DNA from: CBDIDH01 sp965277595
GTDB taxonomy: Bacteria > Planctomycetota > Planctomycetia > Isosphaerales > Isosphaeraceae
NCBI GenBank assembly: GCA_965277595.1
Contig: CBDIDH010000002.1
Coordinates: forward strand, 372,001-436,000
Length of the DNA stretch: 64,000 nucleotides
Reading direction: 5' to 3'
The notes beneath the pieces were generated by a model. That model was not told where the DNA came from. It saw nothing but the letters and a program-made list of their open reading frames with translations, and ran no database searches. This document shows, piece after piece, positions 26,853 through 36,013 of the stretch (position 1 is its first letter; every line of letters starts with the position of its first letter). The position numbers and the translations under genes are program-made.

Positions 26853-27287
26853 TTAAAGGCGGATCAAGGCCAGGCCCGACTCCGGGTCGACTTGCTTTTT
26901 CAGGTGCGCGGGCGATTCGGTAACGATCACTTCCAGGGTCGGCCGGACGTGAGCCTCGATCAGGTGTCCACCCCGGGTTGAGCCATCGAACCGCCCGACG
27001 ACGACGTGCGCATGCACCGTCGGTTCGCCATCCTTGTCGGCCACGTCACCGATGAGTGAAAGAACCTCAACCTGTTCAACCACCGAAATTTTCCTGTATT
27101 CCCGGGCATCCCAGTCGAAGTAGCCGAGAACGACGTCGCGAAAGGCCCCGATCGCGGTGAATCGAGCGGCGCCGATCTTGCTGGAGCGGGCGAAGTCCTT
27201 GAGCCCCGCCATTGCCTCGTCGCCCGTGTCGAAGATGAGGGCAAAGGTTTTCTCGCCCGCGTGTTCGTGGAGGAGCTTGGATCGCAT
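26853..27287 (-). CDS. PPC (DUF296) domain protein
   Basis: This 144-residue stand-alone PPC-domain protein has the family core: FALIFDTGDEAMAGL, the strand ARFTAIGAFRDVVLGYFD, the metal-site-like HAHVVVGRFDGSTRGGHL with two His, and a hydrophobic C-terminal strand LEVIVTESP. In plants the domain sits beside AT-hooks; bacterial single-domain versions form trimers and have no agreed function. ATG 27287 (MRSKLLHEH) is chosen; a TTG further up overlaps the previous gene. It is 19 bases behind the small upstream gene and 42 before the glucoamylase, clearly within the operon. A metal- or metabolite-binding role is inference. Confidence 0.85.
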   Translation of the reverse strand: MRSKLLHEHAGEKTFALIFDTGDEAMAGLKDFARSSKIGAARFTAIGAFRDVVLGYFDWDAREYRKISVVEQVEVLSLIGDVADKDGEPTVHAHVVVGRFDGSTRGGHLIEAHVRPTLEVIVTESPAHLKKQVDPESGLALIRL

Positions 27288-27306
27288 GAGACGGTTTGCC
27301 TTGTTC

Positions 27307-27594
27307 TCAGGTGCCTTGAAAGGGATCTTCGGGGGGCTCGCCAACGCCTGCCCAGGTCGCCTTGAGGGTATAAAAGACCTTTCCGGCGCGTGGATTTCGC
27401 TGTCGCATCACGCCGTAACCGCGGCGCTGAAGGCAGTCGGCAATGGCGATGATCTTAGCTTCGTTCTGGTCGATCGCGTCGACCAGCGTGGGGCGGCCGT
27501 CCTTGTCCTTGCGGGCGTAAACAGGCACGCCGTCCACCTCGTGCAGGTTCGCCTCGGGCTGCGCGGTGCCGGGCTTCGTTGGAGATTCCGACAT
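27307..27594 (-). CDS. Small conserved-looking protein of unknown function
   Basis: The 95-residue soluble protein has an AAGGAG ribosome site six bases before its ATG and lies 18 bases after the flavoprotein gene and 19 before the PPC gene, so it is a genuine operon member. Its middle (GVPVYARKDKDGRPTLVDA, then AIADCLQRRGYGVMRQRNPR) has an alternating charged/hydrophobic pattern of a small alpha/beta domain. No Cys pair, helix-turn-helix or membrane helix is seen. I do not recognise the family. Confidence 0.7.
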   Translation of the reverse strand: MSESPTKPGTAQPEANLHEVDGVPVYARKDKDGRPTLVDAIDQNEAKIIAIADCLQRRGYGVMRQRNPRAGKVFYTLKATWAGVGEPPEDPFQGT

Positions 27595-27612
27595 ATCAAA
27601 CTCCTTAACGGA

Positions 27613-30600
27613 TCAACCTCGGATTGACGTCCGGTTCCGCGTCAATGCCCAGACCAGGCCGACACCGGCCAGGAGGCCGAGCCCGGCGACCGCCGCGACC
27701 GCCGACGACGATGGCGCGGGCTCCCACTTGCCGAGCGGCTGATAACGCATCTCGGGCAATTCCTCGATCGGGCCTTCAGGACCCTCGTGCATCGCCATCG
27801 CAATCACCTGCGCCAGGTGCAGGGCACCCCGGCCCGTCAGCCCGGCGATCTGCTCGCGACAACTGAACCCATCGGCAATCACCAGTGTGTTCGGGTCAGC
27901 CGAGCGGACCGCGGGCAAGAGCCTGCGCTCGCCGATGGCGACCGAAACATCGTAGTGCTCGGCCTCGAACCCGAACGATCCGGCCATCCCGCAGCAACCG
28001 GAATCAAGCAGCTCGTAATCAAGGCCGAGCTTACCGAGAACCATGTTCTCGGCGTCAAATTTCATGACGTGTTCATGATGACAGTGCTTCTGCACTAGAG
28101 CCTTGCGCTTGAGCTTCGGCAGTTGAAATTCGGGAGCTTTCTTTTCGAGGAACTCGCTGAGGATGAACGTGTTGGCCGAGAGCCGCCGGGCGTCCTCGTC
28201 CATCGGAAAAAGATTCATCAACTCATCCCGAAAGACCGCCACGCAACTCGGTTCAAGGCCGACGACGGGCGTGCTCGACGCGATCTCGGTACGGAGGACG
28301 TCGAGGATTTCACGGAGCAAAATTTTGGCCCGGTCGAGCATGCCGAAGTCGTAAAGAGGTCGACCGCAACAGAGCGCTTTTGAAGGAATGATCACCTGAA
28401 AGCCCGCCGCCTCGATCACCTCGACCGCCGCGCGGGCCGTTTGCGGGTGAAAGTGGTTGTTGAAGGTGTCCGGCCAGAGCAAGACCTTCGGCCGGTCGAG
28501 GTTTCTCGGCGCGCGTCTTCGGAACCAGGCCACAAAGGTCTCGGGCGCGAACGACGGCGTTTCACGGCGGGTCGAGATCCCCCCGAGCATCTGAAAAACC
28601 TTGCCGACGACCGGCGCGTGCGTGAGCAGGTTTACGACTCCCGGCGCCAGCGAGGCCAGCCTTGCCCACCAGTAGATCATGCCCATCGCATACGCATGTC
28701 TGGGGCGAAGCCGACCTTCATAGTAGTGTGAAAGAAACTCAGCCTTGTAGGTTGCCATATCCACATTCATCGGACACTCGGACCGACATCCCTTGCAGGC
28801 GAGGCAGAGGTCGAGCGACTCCTTGACCGTCTCGCTCTTCCATCCCCCTTTCATCGGATCGCCCTGGAGCATCTCGAAGAGCAAATGGGTGCGGCCCCGG
28901 GTGGAGTCCATTTCCTCCTTGGTCACCATGTAGCTCGGGCACATCGTCCCGTTCTCTTCCTTGCGGCACTCGCCGATCCCCACGCAGCGCTCGGTTGCGT
29001 AGGCAAAGCTCCCCTTGTCATCAAGAAACTTGAAGTGCGTTTCCACTTGCGGCGGATTGTAGGCCGGGCCGAGCCGGAGGTTCTCGCCGGGGAGATAAGG
29101 GTCAACAACCTTGTGCGGGTTCATCCTGTTGTCGGGGTCGAAGATCGCCTTGAACTCGCCGAAGGCTTGAACAATCTCAGGGCCGAACATCTTCGGCAAG
29201 AGTGCGGCTTTGGACTGGCCGTCGCCGTGCTCTCCAGAGATTGACCCGCCGTAGCGACTCACCATGTCGCCCGCTTCGTCGAGGAACTTGCGGAAGTGCT
29301 TCACTCCTTCGTACGTCTTCAACTCGAAATCGATTCGCGTATGGATACAACCCTGTCCAAAATGGCCGTAGAGCGAACAGTTGTAGCCATACTTCTTGAG
29401 GAGCGAGCGGAGGTCGCGGAGATATGGCCCTACCTTCTCGGGAGGCACGGCCGAATCTTCCCAGCCTTCCCACGCGTCCTTTTCACCGGGAATACGGGCC
29501 GTCGCGCCGAGGCCGGATTCACGGACCTTCCACAGGTGCTCTTCTTCTGTCTCGTTATCAAAGAGCTTCATCGACGGTGGACTGGAGACTTTCTTGAGGT
29601 GGTTCATCAACTCGTGAGCCTTGCCATCCGCCTCCTTCTTGCTCTCGCCGCCGAACTCCACCAGGAGCCAGCCTCCGCCTTCAGGCAAGAGGGTGATGTC
29701 TTTGGGATGAATCCCCTTCTTCTTCATGTCGTGGACGAGGATGTCATCCAGGCCCTCAAGCCCTGTCGGGTGAAACTGCATGATCTCGGTGACGTGGTCG
29801 CCCGCGGTGTAGACATCGGGATAACCGAGGACCAGGACCGACTTCACGGCCGGACTGTGCACCAGGTGGAGACTCGCCTCCAAGATCGTGACGCAGGTCC
29901 CCTCTGTTCCCGAGAGTGCCCGGGCGACGTGGAAGCCTTTTTCGGGCAGGAGGTCGTCGAGGTTGTAGCCGGAAACCCGGCGCGGGAGGTTTGTGGGGTA
30001 TCGGCGGCGGATCTCGTCGGCATATCGGTCGCGGAGGCTTTTCAGGCGTGCGTAGATCTCCCCCTTGCGTCCTCCGCCGCGAATGATTTGCTCCAGTTCC
30101 TCCTCGGTCGTGGCGCCGACGGTCATCTGGGTGCCGTCGTAGAGAAGGATATCCAGCTCGTGGACCTGGTCGGAGGTCCGGCCGGTCCCCAGGCCCATTA
30201 GCGAATGGACTCCGCAGGAGTTGTTGCCTATCATCCCGCCGAGCGTGTTATGGGTGTGCGTCGATGGGTCGGGGGCGAAGGTCAGGTGGTGTTGCTCCGC
30301 GTGCGACCGGAGGACGTCGAGTACAGTGCCCGGTTGGACCCTCGCCATTTTGGCGGCGGGGTCGATCGAGACGACCTTGTTGAGATGCTTCGACCAGTCC
30401 ATCACGACCGCGACGTTGCAGCAGCCGCCGGTCAGGCTGGTGCCGCCGCCCCGAGAGAGCAAGGGCGCGCCGTGGCGTCGGCAAATGGCGACCGTGTGGA
30501 AGATGTCGTCCAGGTCGCGCGGGATCACGACACCGATCGGAACCTGTCGATAATTCGAACCGTCGGTTGCATAGAGCGCGCGGCTACCGGAGTCAAACCG

Positions 30601-30714
30601 AACCTCGCCCCGAAGTGCTCGTTTCAGGTCGGCCTCAATGGCCGAGGCGTCGACGAAGAGCGGTCCCTTCACTTCCTTGCGGTGCCGCTCCTCGGGAGTC
30701 GTCGCGATTGTCAT
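27613..30714 (-). CDS. FAD-linked oxidase fused to Fe-S/CCG domains (D-2-hydroxyglutarate dehydrogenase-like)
   Basis: This 1033-residue two-part oxidoreductase has an N-terminal PCMH-type FAD domain (RGGGTSLTGG at 88-97, NNSCGVHSLMGLGTGRT) and the FAD-oxidase C domain (SGEHGDGQSK). Two ferredoxin-type clusters are next (CVGIGEC..MCPSY and CLACKGCRSECP), then two CCG repeats (CCGRPLYDFG and SGCCGMAGSFG). This order equals E. coli YdiJ, a D-2-hydroxyglutarate dehydrogenase, and resembles GlcD joined to GlcF. It would oxidise a D-2-hydroxy acid and pass electrons to a carrier in the membrane. Unusually, it ends with a helix (AVAAVAGLGLLAGVGLVWAL) plus basic tail, predicting direct membrane attachment. 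It precedes the small unknown gene by 18 bases. Confidence 0.9.
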   Translation of the reverse strand: MTIATTPEERHRKEVKGPLFVDASAIEADLKRALRGEVRFDSGSRALYATDGSNYRQVPIGVVIPRDLDDIFHTVAICRRHGAPLLSRGGGTSLTGGCCNVAVVMDWSKHLNKVVSIDPAAKMARVQPGTVLDVLRSHAEQHHLTFAPDPSTHTHNTLGGMIGNNSCGVHSLMGLGTGRTSDQVHELDILLYDGTQMTVGATTEEELEQIIRGGGRKGEIYARLKSLRDRYADEIRRRYPTNLPRRVSGYNLDDLLPEKGFHVARALSGTEGTCVTILEASLHLVHSPAVKSVLVLGYPDVYTAGDHVTEIMQFHPTGLEGLDDILVHDMKKKGIHPKDITLLPEGGGWLLVEFGGESKKEADGKAHELMNHLKKVSSPPSMKLFDNETEEEHLWKVRESGLGATARIPGEKDAWEGWEDSAVPPEKVGPYLRDLRSLLKKYGYNCSLYGHFGQGCIHTRIDFELKTYEGVKHFRKFLDEAGDMVSRYGGSISGEHGDGQSKAALLPKMFGPEIVQAFGEFKAIFDPDNRMNPHKVVDPYLPGENLRLGPAYNPPQVETHFKFLDDKGSFAYATERCVGIGECRKEENGTMCPSYMVTKEEMDSTRGRTHLLFEMLQGDPMKGGWKSETVKESLDLCLACKGCRSECPMNVDMATYKAEFLSHYYEGRLRPRHAYAMGMIYWWARLASLAPGVVNLLTHAPVVGKVFQMLGGISTRRETPSFAPETFVAWFRRRAPRNLDRPKVLLWPDTFNNHFHPQTARAAVEVIEAAGFQVIIPSKALCCGRPLYDFGMLDRAKILLREILDVLRTEIASSTPVVGLEPSCVAVFRDELMNLFPMDEDARRLSANTFILSEFLEKKAPEFQLPKLKRKALVQKHCHHEHVMKFDAENMVLGKLGLDYELLDSGCCGMAGSFGFEAEHYDVSVAIGERRLLPAVRSADPNTLVIADGFSCREQIAGLTGRGALHLAQVIAMAMHEGPEGPIEELPEMRYQPLGKWEPAPSSSAVAAVAGLGLLAGVGLVWALTRNRTSIRG

Positions 30715-30745
30715 CAGGATATCATCCTTTCAAATGATTCGGCGT

Positions 30746-31852
30746 TCAGACCGCGAACCTGGCGGCGTCCTGACTCTTGAATTCCAGTCCCAGGCCGGGG
30801 CGAGAGAGGTCGGGCCGCAAGGCACCGCCGACGGGACGCGGGGCACCGTCGAAGAGCATATGCTCGATCCGGTCGTGGTCGTGGAAGTACTCAAGATGTC
30901 GAAAATTGGGCAGCGAACAGGCCGGGTGCATGTGCAACGTCGGCGCGCAGTGCGCGGAGAGTGGGAGGCCGTGGGCCTGACAGAGTGCCCCGACGCGTAA
31001 AAATCCGGTGATCCCCGCGCAGCGGGTCGCGTCGGCCTGAAGGACGTCGACGGCGCCGGCGTCGAGCATCCGTCGAAAATAAACGAGGTCGTAGCCATAC
31101 TCTCCAGCGGCAATCTCCATGCCGGCCGGTCCCTGGTCTCGAATCAGGCGAAGGCCGTCGAGGTCGTCGGAAGAGACCGGCTCCTCGAACCAGGTCACTC
31201 CAATCTCAGCGAATTGCTCCGCCTGCGCGAGAGCCTGCTTGCGTGCATAGGCGCCGTTGGCGTCGACGAAAAGCTCGGCTTCGGGGCCAATTGCCTCGCG
31301 GGCGGCCTTGACGCGTCCAATGTCGTCGCCTGGGTGGGTACCGATCTTCATCTTGACGCGTGGAATGCCCGCCGCGACCCAGCCGCCAAGTTGGGCCTGT
31401 AGCTGTTGGATGGAGTAGGAAGTGAACCCTCCACTCCCGTAGACGGGAGCCTCTTCCCGGGCCGCGCCGAGGAGTGTGATGAGCGGTAGGTCCAGCAGGC
31501 GTCCCTTGAGGTCCCAAAGCGCGGAGTCAACGGCCGCAATCGCCATCGAGGCGATTCCAGGCCGGCCCAGGTTACGGATCGCCGCGACCATCGCCGACCA
31601 GGCTCCAGGCACGCTCAGGGCGTCGCGTCCGTGAACCACCTCGGCGAGCGTCTCGCGGATCAGGGTTGCAGTGGCCTTGTCCGCGTACGAGTAGCCGAGG
31701 CCGGTCTTGCCGCCGGCTGTCGCCTCGACGAGAACAAGAGTCGTCTTTTTCCAGGCAATGGTACCGTCCGATTCGGGTGCATCGGTCGGCACCGTGTAGG
31801 CGGAGACGTTGACCCGGTCGAGCCGAACCATCCCGTCTTGAAAGCGGTTCAT
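30746..31852 (-). CDS. Enolase-superfamily enzyme (mandelate racemase/muconate lactonizing type)
   Basis: The 368-residue protein has the capping domain plus a TIM-barrel with all expected residues. They are Lys167-x-Lys169 (VKMKIG), metal ligands Asp197 (FVDANGAY), Glu223 (WFEEP) and Glu251 (AAGEYGYD), Asp274 in DVLQADATRCAGITG, and the general base His301 (LSAHCAP). Such enzymes abstract the alpha proton of a carboxylate; MR-subgroup members are racemases or acid-sugar dehydratases. With a D-2-hydroxy-acid dehydrogenase-like gene 31 bases downstream and a pyruvate-type TPP enzyme 18 bases upstream, a sugar-acid catabolic role is plausible. ATG 31852 follows a GTG in frame; ATG 31831 is another possibility. 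The substrate is not determinable. Confidence 0.9.
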   Translation of the reverse strand: MNRFQDGMVRLDRVNVSAYTVPTDAPESDGTIAWKKTTLVLVEATAGGKTGLGYSYADKATATLIRETLAEVVHGRDALSVPGAWSAMVAAIRNLGRPGIASMAIAAVDSALWDLKGRLLDLPLITLLGAAREEAPVYGSGGFTSYSIQQLQAQLGGWVAAGIPRVKMKIGTHPGDDIGRVKAAREAIGPEAELFVDANGAYARKQALAQAEQFAEIGVTWFEEPVSSDDLDGLRLIRDQGPAGMEIAAGEYGYDLVYFRRMLDAGAVDVLQADATRCAGITGFLRVGALCQAHGLPLSAHCAPTLHMHPACSLPNFRHLEYFHDHDRIEHMLFDGAPRPVGGALRPDLSRPGLGLEFKSQDAARFAV

Positions 31853-31870
31853 CACGGCGCGTTCCCCGAT

Positions 31871-33625
31871 TCAGGAGAAGTCCTTGATCTTGTCGCGGAA
31901 GAGGGTCAATGCGATCCGGCCGCGATGCGGTTCGCCGCGAAGAAGCGATTCAGCCATGTGCAACCCTTGCTGAAAAGTGGCGCGGGCCGGTTGGGGCGGC
32001 TCAAACGGATCAACAACCGCCTCCACGATCGCCGGGCCTTTCGTCGCGAAGGCCGCTTCAAGAGCGGGCCGGACCTCATCGGGCCTTTCGCAGCGAAACC
32101 CAGCGCCGCCGCAGGCGTGGGCGAACTGAACGAAGTCAATCGGGTAGAGCTCGACTCCGTACTCGGGATTGCCGAGGAAGACCATCTGCTCCCACTTGAT
32201 CTGACCGAGCGTGTTGTTCTTGATGATCACGACCTTGATCGGCAGCTTGTGCTTGACCGCCGTGACGAACTCGCCCATCAGCATCGTGAACCCGCCGTCG
32301 CCGACAAAGGCGACGACCTGGCGGCCTGGAAATGCGACCTGCGCCCCGTTGGCATAAGGCAGTCCAGGTGCCATCGTCGCCAGGTTGCCTGAACATGAGA
32401 AAAGCATGCCACGACGGATCTTGATATGTCTCGCGGCCCAGGTGGTGATGGTTCCCGAATCGGTCGTAACGATCGCATCGTCGGCGAGGAGGTCGTTGAC
32501 GTGTCGGGCGACGACCTGAGGCTTGAGCGGCATCTCGTCGCGTTCCTCGCGCTTTCGCATCAGTTCGTCCCACTCCTTGACCCGCTCCCGCGCCGTCTCC
32601 AAAAATGAGCGATCGGCGCGGCGGTGGAGCATCGGCAAGAGGGCCTGGAGTGTCGCCCTGGCATCGCCTGTGAGTCCAATATCGACGGGATAGCGGAGTC
32701 CAATCCGGGTCGGGTCGCTGTCAATCTGCACGGCCCTGGCCTGGTCGGGCTCGGGCAGAAATTGCATGTACGGGAAGCTGCTCCCAGCGATTAGGAGGGT
32801 GTCGCACTCCTCCATCGCCATTTCCGACGGAAGGGTGCCCAGAAGGCCAAGGCCGCCGGTGGTGTAGGGCGAATCGTCGGGGACGACGGCCTTTCCCAGT
32901 AATGCCTTGACGATCGGAGCGGCGAGGGTTTCGGCCATGGCCTCCAGTTCGTCACCGGCGCCGAGGGCACCGTGTCCAGTGAGGATCACGGTTTTCTTGC
33001 CGCTGTTGAGAAGGGCCGCCGCACTCTTCAGCGACTCCTCTTGGGGAACGACGATCGGCGGGGTCCATGCCTTGGACGTGTGCCCCTTGACGTCCATCGC
33101 CGACGGATCGCCGCTCGACATCGACCGCTCTTGCCAGTCGTTGCAGCAGTTAATGTGCGCGACCCCCTTCGAGGCGAGCGCGGTTCGGCAGGCGGCGTCA
33201 ACGAGGGCGTGCGCGTGCGCGGGACCCATCACCTGCTGGTTGAAGACGGCGACGTCGGAGAAGAGTTGCAGGAGGTTAACCTCCTGCTGGTAACGCATCC
33301 CCATCAGGTCGTGATAGGTCTGGCCGGTGATGGCGAGAACAGGCGCGCCGTCCATCTTGGCGTCATAAAGGCCGTTGAGAAGGTGGATTGCTCCAGGCCC
33401 TGAAGTGGCGATGCAGACACCGAGCCTGCCCGAGAACTTGGCGTATCCGCAGGCCGCGAAGGCCGCCCCTTCCTCGTGCCGAACCTGGATAAATTTGATC
33501 TTCTCCTGATGCGTTCGCAACGCCTCCATGAACCCGTTGATCCCATCGCCGGGGAGACCGAAGATGGTATCGACCCCCCATTCGGCCAGCCGCTCAAAGA
33601 GCACGTCCGACGTTGTCTTCGCCAT
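31871..33625 (-). CDS. Thiamine pyrophosphate-dependent enzyme, pyruvate oxidase/PoxB-like
   Basis: This 584-residue member of the acetolactate synthase/pyruvate oxidase family has three domains. The N-terminal pyrimidine-binding domain carries the activating Glu51 (QVRHEEGAAFAACGYA). The middle domain contains ILTGHGALGAGDELEAMAE, and the C-terminal pyrophosphate domain has GDG at 442-444 through NN at 470-471. The C-terminal tail is rich in basic residues, as in membrane-peripheral PoxB. The ATG at 33625 follows AGGAGAGAGG; the frame continues upstream but lacks coding character. It is the first gene of the operon running to 21926. It probably decarboxylates pyruvate or a related 2-oxo acid; quinone-linked oxidation versus other chemistry is not resolved. 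Confidence 0.9.
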   Translation of the reverse strand: MAKTTSDVLFERLAEWGVDTIFGLPGDGINGFMEALRTHQEKIKFIQVRHEEGAAFAACGYAKFSGRLGVCIATSGPGAIHLLNGLYDAKMDGAPVLAITGQTYHDLMGMRYQQEVNLLQLFSDVAVFNQQVMGPAHAHALVDAACRTALASKGVAHINCCNDWQERSMSSGDPSAMDVKGHTSKAWTPPIVVPQEESLKSAAALLNSGKKTVILTGHGALGAGDELEAMAETLAAPIVKALLGKAVVPDDSPYTTGGLGLLGTLPSEMAMEECDTLLIAGSSFPYMQFLPEPDQARAVQIDSDPTRIGLRYPVDIGLTGDARATLQALLPMLHRRADRSFLETARERVKEWDELMRKREERDEMPLKPQVVARHVNDLLADDAIVTTDSGTITTWAARHIKIRRGMLFSCSGNLATMAPGLPYANGAQVAFPGRQVVAFVGDGGFTMLMGEFVTAVKHKLPIKVVIIKNNTLGQIKWEQMVFLGNPEYGVELYPIDFVQFAHACGGAGFRCERPDEVRPALEAAFATKGPAIVEAVVDPFEPPQPARATFQQGLHMAESLLRGEPHRGRIALTLFRDKIKDFS

Positions 33626-33873
33626 GGCCTCTCTCCTGTTCCTTGCTCTGGTCCGAAAACAATGGGCGGCACCAACCACCCTAAGCACACCTCGACGACC
33701 TCGCGGAATGGAACCTTCTGTTCCTGAACCAATGCCATTCTTCGCGGAAGCACTCGGCCCGTCGCTCGGGAGAAGGCGAGAATTGAGTCGGGAGTCCGGC
33801 GGGACGTTTGTGAAGCGCGTCGGTAAATTCCCTGATGCTCGGATGGACACGTCTACGGGGTTCGATGTCGTCC

Positions 33874-34527
33874 TCATCGATCCTTGAGCCAGCCCGATTG
33901 AAGGGCGTATCGGACGAGATCGGCGCGGCTGTGGAGGTCCAATTTTTCGAGTGAACGCGCCTTGTGGGTCTCCACGGTCTTGACGCTGATCGAGAGGCGG
34001 GCGGCAATTTCCTTGTTGCTGTGGCCCATTGCGATCAGGCGGACGACCTCGGCCTCACGATCGGTCAGAAGATCGGAGTGGGTCGGCTCGGCGATGGCCC
34101 TGTAGTCGACATAGATACTCACGAGCCTGCCGGCGAGGCTGGGGTCAAGGTAGACACCTCCAGTAGCGACGGCGTGGATCGCGTGGATCAGGGAGACGGC
34201 CGCCGACCGTTTCAGGACGTATCCAGCAGCGCCCGCCTCCAGAAGGCCGCGCAGGTAACTCTCGTCTTCGTGGACCGTTAAAGCGACAACCCTGACGTTC
34301 GGACAGGACTGCTTGAGATGCGCCGCGGCCAAGGCACCCCCCATGACGGGCATCGAGACATCGAGCAACGCCACATCAGGCCGAAGTCTCTCGATCTCCA
34401 GACAGGCTTCCTTGCCGTCCGCAGCCTCACCCACAACGTGCAGGCCCGTCTGTGCATTGACCAAGGCCTTGAGCCCCTCGCGAACAACTCCATAGTCGTC
34501 GGCGATATAGACCCGCAAGTCAGGCAT
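33874..34527 (-). CDS. NarL/LuxR-family response regulator
   Basis: This 217-residue response regulator has a receiver domain with the acidic pair Asp10-Asp11, phosphoacceptor Asp56 (VALLDVSMP), the conserved Thr (VALTVHED) and Lys (GYVLKRSA). A LuxR-type helix-turn-helix follows, with LTDREAEVVRLIAMGHSNKEIA and KTVETHKARSLEKL. Start ATG 34527 follows GGGGAGAG and overlaps the last eight bases of the sensor kinase gene, so kinase and regulator are cotranslated. It binds DNA as a phosphorylated dimer. The eight-gene metabolic operon begins 248 bases downstream and is the nearest candidate target. Confidence 0.93.
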   Translation of the reverse strand: MPDLRVYIADDYGVVREGLKALVNAQTGLHVVGEAADGKEACLEIERLRPDVALLDVSMPVMGGALAAAHLKQSCPNVRVVALTVHEDESYLRGLLEAGAAGYVLKRSAAVSLIHAIHAVATGGVYLDPSLAGRLVSIYVDYRAIAEPTHSDLLTDREAEVVRLIAMGHSNKEIAARLSISVKTVETHKARSLEKLDLHSRADLVRYALQSGWLKDR

Positions 34528-36013
34528 GGTCGTCTCTCCCCGATACGCGAAGCGGAATGCGGATAAATAGCGAGGTCCCGCGTCCGGGAGTTGACTCAAC
34601 CTCCAGTGTACCGCCGACTTGCACGACGCGTTCCTCCATGCCGAGCAGTCCGAGGCGACAACGGGCGTCTGGATCACCGACGACCGCCTCAACCTCGAAT
34701 CCTCGGCCATTATCTTCAATAATGGCGAGCGCCTCGTCGTCACGTCGCTCGACGATCACGCTGACTCGGCTGGCCTGGGAGTGCTTCAGCACGTTCGTCA
34801 GGGCTTCCTGAGTGACTCGATAAAGGGCCGTCTCGAACTCCGAGGGAAGCCGACATCGCTCCATTCCAGTACAATGGAGTTGGACCATGATCCGGGACCG
34901 TCGCGACCACTCCCCGACGTAGTTCCTCAGTGCAATTTGCAGGCCCCAGTCATCCAGCGCGGTAGGACGCAGTTCCATTGCGATCCGGTGGACGTCTTGC
35001 CCCATCTGGTCGGCGAGATCTCGGAGCCGCTGGACTGCACTGGCGGCCGTTGGGTCTGTCGTCTGTCGTTTCAACGCCTCCAGATCGAGCAGGAAGGCGG
35101 TGAGATGCTGCCCCATCTGATCGTGAAGTTCTCTCGCGATGCGGTGCCGCTCTTCCTCTTGCGAGGTGACGAGCCGTCGAAGGAGTTCCGCCCGAGACAG
35201 TTCGGCCCGACCGCGATCGGAGACGTCATGGAAGGTGCTCACTGCCGCGACTATCTGTCCCGATTCGTCTCGGATCGGTGAGGCGTTGACGGAGAGATAC
35301 GACTCGGCCGAGCCAGAGTGCCGACAGCGGAGGTTTTCCTCTTTGATCACCTCACCCCGAAGAGCGCGTGCAATCGGGTATTCCTCGGGGCGATACGGCC
35401 GGCCATCCGGGTGGATCGCGGAGTCAAAGGCCGAATCGTAGACAGCCTCAGGGGGAATGAGGGGATGGTGAAGAAGTCGGGCGGCGACTTCATTGTAGTG
35501 AAGGAGTCGACCCGAAGGGGCCTCGGCAATCACGACGCCCGAGGGCATTCGCTGCACGACGGCGGCGAGTCGGCCGCGTTCTCTTTCGAGTTGATCGCGG
35601 TCTTCTTCCGCCCGCGTGCGCTGGACGATCTCGGCCTCCAGCCGGAGTTTTACGGCGGAGAGTTCCGCAGTCTGTTTTTCATGATATCGTTCAAGTCCTT
35701 CGTACTCCAGTCTCAAGGCATCCATGACGGTCGACCGCATCTTGTCGGCGCGAAAGGTTTCGAGGGTCTCCGTGATCGCTCCCGCATCATCGATTGGAAT
35801 GGTGGAATACTCCGCCAAGAACGACAACCCGCCCCGGCGCCAGAAATACGCCTCCTCGATCCGGGCGCCCTGGTTGGCGACACCAATCGGACAACGCTGG
35901 GTTGGGACCGGCTGGACCTCCTCCTGTACGGTCTCAGTCAGTACTTGAAGATCACGACCCAGCGAGTGACCTGGCTCGTACCCCGGAATCTCCGGGCCCG
36001 CCTGACCGGCCAT
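34520..36013 (-). CDS. NarX-type sensor histidine kinase with a half-length first PAS domain
   Basis: The 497-residue soluble kinase has no transmembrane helix. Residues 11-90 align with only the second half of a PAS domain (GYEPGHSLGRDLQV, CPIGVANQGARIEEAYFWRR, AEYSTIPIDDAG). A coiled coil comes next (about 100-150), then a complete PAS domain (about 150-268), the HisKA_3 dimerisation domain with phospho-His297 (EEERHRIARELHDQMG), and a HATPase_c domain (EALTNVLKHSQA, IEDNGRGFEV, GLLGMEERV). The ATG at 36013 has TGGAGG nine bases upstream and an in-frame stop lies seven codons further up, so the missing PAS half is not simply a wrong start. It phosphorylates the overlapping NarL-type regulator. 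The sensed signal is cytoplasmic and unknown. Confidence 0.92.
   Translation of the reverse strand: MAGQAGPEIPGYEPGHSLGRDLQVLTETVQEEVQPVPTQRCPIGVANQGARIEEAYFWRRGGLSFLAEYSTIPIDDAGAITETLETFRADKMRSTVMDALRLEYEGLERYHEKQTAELSAVKLRLEAEIVQRTRAEEDRDQLERERGRLAAVVQRMPSGVVIAEAPSGRLLHYNEVAARLLHHPLIPPEAVYDSAFDSAIHPDGRPYRPEEYPIARALRGEVIKEENLRCRHSGSAESYLSVNASPIRDESGQIVAAVSTFHDVSDRGRAELSRAELLRRLVTSQEEERHRIARELHDQMGQHLTAFLLDLEALKRQTTDPTAASAVQRLRDLADQMGQDVHRIAMELRPTALDDWGLQIALRNYVGEWSRRSRIMVQLHCTGMERCRLPSEFETALYRVTQEALTNVLKHSQASRVSVIVERRDDEALAIIEDNGRGFEVEAVVGDPDARCRLGLLGMEERVVQVGGTLEVESTPGRGTSLFIRIPLRVSGRDDHA

Noticed and set aside
33626..33877. 84-codon N-terminal extension of the TPP enzyme
   Set aside because: The extension has Arg/Ser-rich noncoding composition, and AGGAGAGAGG just before ATG 33625 sets the start.
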